Positions 37,501-47,900 of a stretch of 64,000 nucleotides of DNA are shown piece by piece. The notes beneath the pieces were generated by a model that was given only the letters and a program-made list of their open reading frames with translations, did not search any database and was not told where the DNA came from. Every line of letters starts with the position of its first letter. Position 1 is the stretch's first letter. The translations under genes and the position numbers were made by a program. Origin of the DNA: Primula veris (taxonomy: Eukaryota > Streptophyta > Magnoliopsida > Ericales > Primulaceae); contig OY821744.1 of assembly GCA_963682055.1 (NCBI GenBank), positions 35,564,967 to 35,628,966 of the forward strand, in the 5' to 3' direction.

Positions 37501-39120
37501 GTTTATAAACAAGGTACCTTAAATAAAGCAGCAGATGCTCTTTCCAGGATTGATGAGGGATTGAGCTTAAATTCTTTTTTGGTAACCAGTCATTTATCTG
37601 ACATTACAAAGGAAATAAGAGACTGTTATCCAAAACACAATAAAATAGCTGAGATAAATCAAGGTATTTTAAAGGAAAAAATATCAGCTAATTTTTATAG
37701 ATGGAGTAATAATCTACTTTTTTACAAAGATAGATTGTACATTCCTAATGACCATAGTTTGAAACTTAAATTAATGAATATTTTACATTCTGAGCCAACA
37801 TCTGGTCATATTGGAGTACAAAAAACAATTCTACAGGCTTATAAGGAGGTTTTTTGGCCTGGCATGAAAAATGATTTGAAAAAATTTGTGGAATCATGTG
37901 ATATCTGTCAAAGGTGCAAATATGGTAAAACCAACTCTTATGGGTTACTACAACCTTTACCAATGCCAGAAACTATTTGGGCTGAAATAAGTATGGACTT
38001 CATCAATGGGTTACCTACATCAAAAGCTTATAACTGTATTTGGGTGGTAGTGGATAGATTAACAAAATATGCCCATTTCATACCTTTAAAACATCCTTTC
38101 ACAGCCTTTGAGTTAACAAATACCTTCTTAAAAGAAATTTTTAGGCTACATGGGCTACCTAAGAAGATTGTATCAGATAGGGATGCTTTATTTACCAGTG
38201 ATTTTTGGAAAGAATTGTTTAAACTTTTGGAAACAAAATTACTTTACAGTACAGCTTTTCATCCACAAACTGATGGACAAACAGAGATTGTTAACAAAGC
38301 TTTGGAAACATATTTGAGATGTTACACAGGTGATTATCCAAAAAAATGGTCAAACTGGATTTATTTGGCTGAGTATTGATACAATTCTACAATACATGCA
38401 ACAACTAAGATGAGCCCTTTCAAAGCTTTATATGGATACGAAGCCCCAAAGTTGTGTCATTACCTACTTTCAAAAGAAACTAAACCTGACCTACATGAAT
38501 TACTAGTGGAGAAAGAAGAGGTACTTAACAGTTTAAAGAGGAATTATTTACAAGCCCAAAATAGGATGAAACAAAACGCGGATCTTAAGAGGGTGGATAA
38601 GAGCTATAAAGTGGGGGAATTTGTGTACCTCAAATTGCAACCATATCGCCAGCAAAGTGTAGTACGGAGGAGAAACCAGAAGCTATCACCACGTTTCTTT
38701 GGGCCTTACAAAATTACAGAAAAAATTGGATCAGTAGCCTATCGTTTGGACTTACCAAAAACAAGTTCCATACATCCAGTTTTTCATATTTCCCAATTAA
38801 AGTTACAAATTAAAGACAAACACAAACTCTTACCTGAATTACCAGTTTCAGATCTGAAAGGACGAATTCGACCCATCCCTATGCAACTCTTAGCTATAAG
38901 AACAAAGAACAGACGGAATAGAGTATGGGAAGAGGTGTTGGTACAGTGGAGTGGTCAATTGGAAGAGAAAGCTACTTGGGAAAACTTAAAGAGGCTGTTG
39001 AATCAATATACGGATCTTGAGGGCAAGATCGTTTCTAAGAGGGGAGGAATTTGTAGTGCTACTATTTATGAAGCTATCAATAGTGGTGCGACCATGAGGG
39101 AGAGGCGAGGGCTGCCCTAA
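34570..39120 (+). pseudogene. Gypsy chromovirus gag-pol with one premature stop
   Basis: The frame is open from the ATG at 34570 to a TGA at 38377-38379 (1269 codons), then resumes in the same frame to a TAA at 39118-39120. Domains in order: gag; a zinc knuckle CYNCDEKW...GHVC near 321; protease MDSGS near 404; RT with FFDDIL near 736-741; RNase H with ECDASG near 883; integrase zinc-binding region near 1077-1115; and the integrase core with D near 1142, D near 1201 and E near 1239. RT before integrase is the Ty3/Gypsy order. After the stop come the integrase C-terminus and a chromodomain-like segment (VLVQWSG...ATWEN). The stop falls right after LAEY, where relatives normally continue with an aromatic residue. 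The last 22 or so codons run into the 3' LTR. Apart from the stop no damage is visible. Confidence 0.93.
39038..39051 (+). promoter_or_regulatory. Polypurine tract of the Gypsy element
   Basis: AAGAGGGGAGGAAT directly precedes the 3' LTR start and is still inside the gag-pol reading frame. Confidence 0.8.
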
Positions 39121-39492
39121 ACCTAAATCGCCATTTACGGAGATGGATGAGAGAGAGACGGTGGCTGTGTATTTATGATATTGTTTTTCTTTATAATTAT
39201 GTATTATATATTAACTGATGAATTATTTGTGAGCGTAGGATTAATAGATTTGCTGTAATCTGGAGCGTAGGATTAATTAGGGTTTTAGTAAGTGTTATCT
39301 CCAGATGATGACACGTGTCAAGTTATCAACGGCTGAGATTATAGCAGTTAAATAACTGCTAATAACTGCCTTAAGTTTCAAATGTTGCTATTTAGTATAA
39401 ATACTGCAGATTGTAACAGTTTGAGGATATGTAATAATAAACCAACTTTCTTAATTTCTTTAAAATTCCGGTTACTACTCTAATACATCACA
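39052..39492 (+). repeat. 3' LTR of the Gypsy element
   Basis: A 441-bp LTR that begins TGTAGTG, ends ATCACA and is followed by the CCAAT target duplication. The polyprotein frame terminates inside it at 39120. Confidence 0.93.
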
Positions 39493-39497
39493 CCAAT

Positions 39498-41578
39498 GAT
39501 ACTGAATTATAATCTATGTTTTGATAGTACTAGATACCATAACTCAATTATCCTCCACTTTTCTTCTATTTTGACCAATTAGGTACCCCATGGGTTTGAC
39601 TCCGGTACCTTTTCGCTACAACTGAAAAATAAATATATATATATATATATTTATATATATGCGTTTAAGGAAAAATAAATAAAAACAGTATGTTTTTAAA
39701 TTAGAAAATTTAAATATTTTATTATTTAGAAGTATTAAATAAGAGTATTTATGTTTGATTTATCAAAAAGAGCCCGGACCGGTTGGGCGCCTTTCTTAAG
39801 CCGTGTTAATTATTTTTGGCGTCTTTTTAACTTTGTTTGAAAAAAACAATATTTCCCATAAAAGTTATAAAATCCGATAAATATCATAATAAAACAAAAT
39901 ATTTGTCTTTTGGATTACACAAAATAGACTATATTATATTGTGTTTGCGGATTAGTTTTGAGGGAAAAAAATACGCCTATTCAGTGACTGACGAAGAATA
40001 TAATTGACTTATTTCGCTTATACATGAATCGCCCCTAAAAGAGTGATGAAAAGGTAAAAAAGGAAATGATAGGCTCATTATAAAATATTGCTATATGAAA
40101 TCAATCAAATATGATCATCTAAAAGCTGGCATAAACATATGATCATATCACAATGAAAACCTGTCTTGTTATGATATAATAGAATGATTTTGACATTTTA
40201 TTCTTTAAAATAAAATATTTAACACGTTATATAAAGTTTGCTAGAAGAGGGGGCAATATAATTCATGCAAACCAATCATAGTTGTATCTTAAAAATCATA
40301 TTGTATAACAATTAAAGTTAGTATCCGTGTTATAACAATAGCATAATTATAATTTTAATAGCAAAAGAATTTGAGATAAATGATATATTGGTTTCATAGC
40401 ACCATTATCGTAAATTGTTTAAATTAACAGAAAATAAATAATAGGTAAAGGTTGGGTTAAGTATGTGGTCTAAAAAAACAATCTTATTAGTTTAACAAAT
40501 TAAGACAAATAAAAATGAAAGCACTAGGAAAGATGGGGGTACAGAATCTGATGTGATAGTCCAAATAAAAAATAGTTACACAAAATGCAAACGCTAGTGT
40601 GATTAATTAATTGTTCTTTCAAGTACTCCTCTTTATACTTTAATAATTTTCACATGCATGACATGACATGACGTATGTTATACCAAAGTCCAAAGCAGAC
40701 GTAAGGGATGACGTCAATTATATGTAATAGTTAGTCAAATATTCCTCATTCATTAAACAAATATCATCTGTATTCATTGAACAAAATAATTGACACACCA
40801 AAGGTCTCCCATTCTACCAAATATTTTTATCATTACATTTTTATTAAACAAAATCAATTTCTCCCTTTTAATCATTGACTTTTGTCATTTTTGATACAAA
40901 ATCAAACATAATCAATTTTATATTCAGACTTTTTTTTACGAGTTTTTCTTAAAAGAAACGGTAAAGGTTTATCTGAAATTAGAACACCGAAAAAAAAACT
41001 ATTTATTATAAATGACGACTGAATTTGTTGTTTTTGAAAAATATGACTGATTAAATTAACTGTCCATCTAGAAGTTATTGTTTCTGCTTCTTATAAATTA
41101 TCCTTTATAATGAAGAGTTTGTAAAATGATGTATATTGTATATAATGTACACATTTATACTGATGTTATAAAAGACAAAATTAGTCACTCCATTCTTTTT
41201 TCTTCTTTTATTATCCTTTCTATGCAACATCACTAGCTCTTAGTTATAATTTTATTGGATATTATACAGAGTATGGAAAAAATAGTAATTTCAAAAACTC
41301 AAAATTGAATGAGTTATGTGACCCCTCTAACCTTTTACGTAGTTCGGTCTCTGCTTTTAATTGTATATATATATTTTAAAATATATATAATTTCACCATT
41401 TTATATCAACATATGTTCTATTAATTAAACTAATTTCTTAGCATGTAAGGGGTCAGAAGACTGTTTTTTTTTAGATTTTTAATCATAATTTTTTAATTTT
41501 TTCATCAGCTATATATTGTACAAAATGGAAGAGCTAAAAGATGAATATGGTAGTATTAGGGGGAAGTATATGTGGGAA
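39498..41578. other. AT-rich intergenic DNA
   Basis: Long AT-rich stretch downstream of the Gypsy element with no supportable ORF or family motif. It includes an AT run near 39635-39660 and scattered homopolymers. Confidence 0.6.
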
Positions 41579-41755
41579 ACACTAAAAAAAAATGTATAAA
41601 TAGCTGTGAAAATTCTGACGGTTTTTTCTGTGACGAGTCTATTAGTTACGGGTTTTGTGACGAGTTTTTGACAGAAAAATGAGTTTGTGACAAGTTTGTG
41701 ACAGTAAAATCATTTTGTGACAGTTTTATGACATAATTTAACTATATCAAAATCA
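41579..41755. mobile_element. CACTA-like transposon end or remnant
   Basis: The segment begins CACTAAAAAAAA and then repeats TGTGACGAG, TGTGACAAG and TGTGACAG words. These correspond to the reverse complement of the repeats in the MITE at 33753-33917. No matching right terminus or target duplication was found, so it is probably a truncated or diverged relative; the right boundary is approximate. Confidence 0.45.
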
Positions 41756-44059
41756 ATATTATTTTATAGTAAAACAAATGAAATATGTAATGCAAAATAA
41801 ATAATTTAGGAGAGAAACATAACTAAAAGAGGATTTATATATACTCTGACATTGAATGCTCATTTAATATAATGGAATGATGAGAGCTAAATAATAGAAA
41901 TAACCACTAAATAAGGCGTGTTCATCTCTGTGCTTAGGCATTTCCATATTCCAGTGTTATCATTTAAAAAATTAGTAAAATATCTATTTCTCGAAACTTA
42001 TAATGATATATCATTTAAATCCATGTTCTACTTCATAAAAAAAATCAAACAAAAACAGATCAATAAAAGTATAAAACTACTAACTTTTGTTAGCTTAGTC
42101 GACAAGTAAAAGTTTTAAAACATATGGACTACTAGTCTACTACTTAAAAAAAGCGTGACTGATATATATATATACACACGCGCACACACTTTCTTAATTT
42201 GTCAATGACCATATTTGAAGAAAAGCCCTTATAATAAAAAATTAATAAAACAACGGTTTATCATACAAGTATAACGATAATAAATTGATTAGAATAAAAA
42301 TAAATAATGTGGGGGTACCTTAGTAGTAATTGTTAATATTGTTTGTTTAGTGTTATCTGTTATGTGTCTAATAAAATTGGTTGGGAGTTGGGGAGGGGTT
42401 TCCAGAGAGAAAGAGACGCGGGTAATAATGGAAAGGAGACTTGACAAAATGGTCAAATCGTGGCCTTCAAGAAAACTCTTTTTTTTACATAGTGATATCT
42501 TTTTTTTACCTAGTGATATTTTTTTATTTTATTATTGGAGTATTAATTAATAGTACTAAATAAGATAATCCTCTACATGTCGAGCCTCATTAAATAACGT
42601 GTATAAAAATCAATCCAATGGTCACATCTTATTCACAAATTAAAGGAGTAGTACTTCTAATCAATTTTGGAAATGTTTCCTTTCAAGTTCAGTATTCTCT
42701 GACTATTGGCCGGATTAGTCATTATTATATAAAATAATGAAATTGTATGAATTTTTTTTTCCTTAATAATTATATCACTAAACATTTATTTTTACAAAGC
42801 ATATGAAGTAGGACAAGAGACCCGCAGAATATGTAACTCATTTTCTTTTTCAAAAACATTTATTATACATTTCGTACAAAGTTTTAGCTTGCAAAACATT
42901 TAAAAGTACTAAACTTTCAATTTTGTGTCGTTTATATTCCTAGATTCTTAGTTTTCTAAGTTGCGTATTATTATATATATTTTTTTGTTGGATTTACGTG
43001 ACTTTGAATTTTATTTAAAAGTGTTAGTATATTAACGCTACTTAGTCACTAGTATTTAAGAAAATTTAAAGTTAGATAATAATGTAAAATTACGATTTTT
43101 ATTTATTTATTTATTTTGAAATTAGGGTGGTGTTGGTGTTGTTAAAAGTTAGAAGGATATGTTAGGTTAAAGCAACATGTTAAAATATTTAATTAAGAAA
43201 TGTTTGAGCAGCCCAATTTAGACCCTTAAATATTGTTTTAAAAATAGATGAGGATGTTTAGTAGGGAGGAAGATGGGGGGGAGAGAGTATGTATGATAGT
43301 GATACAATGCATCAGCTCTTGTTATGAATGTACGTGTAAGTCAGAGTTGGGACAATATTCTATTCTATTCTATTATTTGTTGATGACGTGATACTACTAG
43401 TCTAAAACTTGAGCATCAAGGCAACCAACCAAGAATAAAAAGCATATATTTATATAAATATAATAGTATAAAATTAATAAGATAAATAACACCCCCCAAT
43501 CCATCCATCCATATGATATAACGGGTGGGAGAAAGGGAGAGAAAAGTCAGGTAATTGGAGTTGTCAGGTATGTATGTACGTACGTACGTACGTACTCTTA
43601 AATTAACAATCTCTCTCTCTCTGTGTGTGTGTGTGTGTGTATCCCTATAAATAGTAGGCAGCATTGTAGTCATAATTTAGTATTAGGTTTGTTGGGTAAA
43701 AGTGTAGTAAGTAATTACACACACACACCCCCCTCATTAGACAAATTAGAAAGAAAGTTGGGTGCCCGTGATCTGGGTCTGGGTCTGGGTCTGGGTCTGG
43801 GTCTGGGTCTGGGTCTGTGGTTTACTTGTACTACTAGTATTACTACACACACACACACACAGAGAGAAAACAGAGAGAGCATCTAGCTCATCTTAATAAT
43901 ATTAGCTACTACTAGTATTTTGTAACAACACTATATATTTATTTAATCACACAATATTATTATTATTATTATTAATATTAAGTATATTATTAAAGACTGA
44001 ATCTCAATAGGTTATCTCTCTCTCTCTCTCTTCCAGCTCTAGCTCTTCTTCCATAGACC

Positions 44060-44091
<32 letters not shown>

Positions 44092-44138
44092 AATCACACA
44101 AATCATAATCAAAGCATACCATATTACTTAAGGTACCA

Positions 44139-44194
<56 letters not shown>

Positions 44195-44994
44195 GAATGA
44201 ATGAATGAATCATAATAATATGATAGTATGATACCATATAATATGATAGAATATGTATGCATTCTTAAGGGTTCCATTTGTTATTAGTTTCAGAAACATA
44301 CAAACAAACAAACAAACAAACATGAGGCTCTCCAAATCCTTATAATCTGACCAATATACTACTACTATTTATCTCCAATGTATGTCCACTTTTCTTGGAA
44401 CCAAAAGCTTTTTGGTTTCGACTTGATACCAAATTAACTCTTTCTTTTATTTTTAACAACTCTTCACTAACTAACTATAGCTTTCTTCTTTAATTAGCCT
44501 TTACTCTAAACCTATATACATACATATATATATAATCTCCCTTCTCTTTCCCATTCTATTTACTTCTCTATCAAATTTAGTCTTTACCTTATTCTCCTTT
44601 CAGTTTCTCTCTTTTTCTTTAAGATTCACTTTTTTTGCTTTCAAACGTTTTTATTATTATTATTATTATTTCTTTTCTGCTTCTACTACTTAATTTGTGC
44701 AGGCCCATTTCATGCATATATAGTTAGGATTATACTGAGCTATTATTATTATTACTTGTTATTTGGTTTCCCCAAAGTTGCTTCTGTAAGTAGTGGAAGC
44801 AGTAGTAGTGTGTGTGTTTGGGTGTGGTGCCAACAAGTTGTTGAACAGTAGTACTATTTATGAAATTACTATATTAGGCCAGGCCAGGCCAGTTGAAGTT
44901 GAAGAATCTTAATATTATTATTATATCAATTCCCCCTGTGCAGATACAGATACCCACCACCCTCTTTAGTTGTTGTGATCATTAATCAAAAGAA
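41756..44994. other. AT-rich intergenic DNA and ABCB upstream region
   Basis: No coding sequence is supported. The last 1.5 kb is dense in microsatellites: GTAC units near 43575-43596, TG near 43621-43640, a CTGGGT hexamer array, CT runs near 44011-44030, 44057-44078 and 44142-44161, an AT run near 44161-44192, and ATT near 44651-44670. It probably contains the ABCB promoter and 5' leader. Confidence 0.6.
43773..43817. repeat. CTGGGT hexanucleotide microsatellite
   Basis: About seven and a half uninterrupted copies of CTGGGT lie 1.2 kb upstream of the ABCB start. The Gly-Leu repeat ORF across it is an artefact of the array. Confidence 0.93.
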
Positions 44995-47900
44995 ATGCAG
45001 AAGAAGGAGGACAAAGATGTGGCGGCTGAGTCATCCACCACTAACAACAAAATTAATAGAGAAGAAAAAGAAAAAGAAAAGAAAGAGGATTCTTCTTCAG
45101 CATCAGCATCAGCATCAGCATCAGCATCAGCATCAGCACACACTGTTTCTTTTTCAAAGCTGTTTTCATTTGCAGACCGACTTGATGTTATATTGATGGT
45201 CATTGGTACAATAGGTGCTGTTGGTAATGGTGCATGTATGCCTCTTATGACCATCCTCTTTGGAGATTTAATCGATTCTTTTGGTCAAAATCAGTCTAAC
45301 CACCACGTCGTTCACGCTGTTTCTCAGGTCACTTCCTTTGCCTACCTGTTGTTTAATGGAGTTATATATATGTCTCTACAAAGATGTTCATCCTATTTTA
45401 GAAAGTTTCAATTCCAAACTCTGTTAGAGCATAAAACAGCACGAGTTTTAGGGTATTCTTTTTCACGTGTTTGCTCTTTGGTGTCTCAAGTTTTTGCAAA
45501 AGTAATGGGTTCCTTTTCTCTTCTGATGTATTGGGACCAAGTGGAATCAATGTTTTAAATGGCGTTATCGCTATCATAGCCTTTTTTTTTAGAGAAACGC
45601 TAAAAGCGTTGCAACTTAGCGCTTTGCGGTGTAATTTTTTTTGCCTAAATATATAACAATATAACAATATAGTCATACAATTTATACTAATTATGTTAAA
45701 AGAATTAGTTGTGGTTTTTTTGGGTAAGAAAGAGAGAGCTATGTTTGGTTAAAAAAATCTTAACGTTTTTTTAAGTATTTGAGGATAAATGTGTTTTTTT
45801 GATATATTAATTACTATAAGGGGGAATTTGTGACATGTTATTTACTATAAAAGCGAATATGTGACATGTTATTAACCATATGAGCTAATTGTGACATGTT
45901 ATATACTAAAGGGGCTAATTGTGACATGTTATATACTATAGGGGTCAGTTCAGTATTTACGCTACCAATCCACTGTATTCTGTTTTAAAAATTCGCTATT
46001 TACGCTATCAGTCCAATAATTTAGCACTTTTAGTCCCAATAGCGCGAATTTAGCGCTTTTCCATCCAAATAGCGGTTTATCGATGCGTTTTTTTCCCAAA
46101 AAACGCTATTTCGCGCAACATAGGGTGTTTTTTAAAACATGGAGTGGAATATATAATCTGATTTTTGTTCCTACTGATAATGTCGCAGGTATCACTGAAA
46201 TTCGTGTACTTGGCTATAGGAGCTGGTGTTGCAGCTTTCCTTCGTAAGCTCATCAAACACTCTAAATTATATATGCTTCCGGATGGGTTCTGCTTCCTGA
46301 AGATAAATTAGAATACAACTATTGCCATTTATATCGTTTTTCACCTCTTTTTTTTTTTTTTTTCCTGTTTCTCAGAGGTGGCTTGTTGGATGGTAACTGG
46401 AGAGAGACAAGCCGCGAGAATAAGGAGTCTTTATTTGAAAACTATAATAAGACAGGATGTAGCTTTCTTTGACACAGAAACAAGTACAGGTGAAGTCGTC
46501 AATCGAATGTCGGGTGACACTGTACTCATTCAAGATGCCATGGGTGAAAAGGTAATCAAAGGTCATCAGGACCCTACCCTCTTCGCAGTTCACACTAACA
46601 CGCAAACAAATGCGCACGCGTGCACACACGCACACACACAGGCGTGCAGCTGTTGAAAACTTGAAGCAAGATTAAAATAAAAAGGAAAAAAAACATAACC
46701 AAGTTTATGTCTTGTGGCAAGTGCAGGTTGGCAAATGTATACAGTTGTTTGCTACATTTGTGGGAGGTTTTGTAATAGCGTTCATTAAAGGATGGCTTCT
46801 TACAGTTGTCTTGCTATCTTCTATTCCTCTACTGGTAATATCGGGTGGAGCCACAGCTATTTTTGTTTCCAAAATGTCATCTCAAGGACAAAAATCTTAT
46901 GCTAAAGCAGCAACTCTAGTTGAACAAACCCTTGGCTCAATCAGAACGGTATGTGTACAGAACTAAATTGATTGCATGAGGAAATGTTCATCTTTTAATG
47001 TAGTTATCTCATTTCATTTTAAAAGTGTCCATTTATCTTTTTGCTGTTTTTTTTCCATAGGTGGCGTCCTTTACCGGGGAGAAGGCGGCTGTAATTCGTT
47101 ACAACAAATCTCTTGTAGATGCGTACAAGACGGGTCTTAAAGAAGGCATGGCCAGTGGCCTTGGTTTCGGAGTGATATTTTTTGTTGTGTTTGCCACATA
47201 CTCTTTGGCTGTTTGGTTTGGTGGAAAGATGATATTAGAAAAGGGATATACAGGTGGTGATGTTATAAATGTAATTGTAGCTGTTCTAACCGGTTCAATG
47301 TCACTCGGCCAGGCATCTCCGTGCATAAGTGCATTTGCTGCTGGTAAAGCTGCTGCATTCAAAATGTTTGAGACTATAGATAGAAAACCAGAAATAGATG
47401 CATCTGATGAGAGTGGGAAAGTATTGGACGATCTTCGTGGTGATATAGAATTTAAGAATGTGTGCTTCACTTACCCAGCCAGACCAGACGAGCAGATATT
47501 CAATGGGTTCTCTCTCTTTATTCCTAGCGGCACGACCGCAGCTCTGGTTGGTGAGAGTGGGAGCGGTAAATCCACGGTTGTTAGTCTGATAGAGAGATTT
47601 TATGATCCACATGCTGGGGAAGTGCTAATCGACGGTATTAATCTCAAAGATTTTCAACTCAAGTGGATAAGGGAGAAAATCGGCCTTGTAAGCCAGGAAC
47701 CTGTGTTGTTCACATGCAGCATTAAGGACAATATCGCCTATGGAAAGAGCGGTGCGACTTTAGAAGAGATCAGATCAGCAACTGAACTAGCTAATGCTTC
47801 TAAGTTCATTGATAAACTCCCACAGGTTTGTATATTTCCATTCCTGTTACTTATATTCATAGTGTTACCAGAAAACTCCTTCTGACATGGGAAAACTGTT

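Larger units (their letters stand above)
34105..39492 (+). mobile_element. Gypsy (chromovirus) LTR retrotransposon
   Basis: LTRs at 34105-34544 and 39052-39492 start TGTAGTG and end ATCACA. The 5-bp target duplication CCAAT lies at 34100-34104 and 39493-39497. A tRNA-Met primer-binding site follows the 5' LTR and a purine tract precedes the 3' LTR. By eye the LTRs differ at three bases plus one single-base indel, so the insertion is young. The polyprotein has one internal stop, described separately. Confidence 0.95.

Noticed and set aside
43623..43886. Small ORF encoding a Gly-Leu repeat protein
   Set aside because: It is simply the translation of the CTGGGT microsatellite with flanking TG and CA runs; no start context or homologue is recognised.
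45830..45950. Regularly spaced 30-31-bp repeats resembling a CRISPR array
   Set aside because: The whole unit is repeated rather than alternating with unique spacers, it lies inside a plant MITE, and the genome is eukaryotic.
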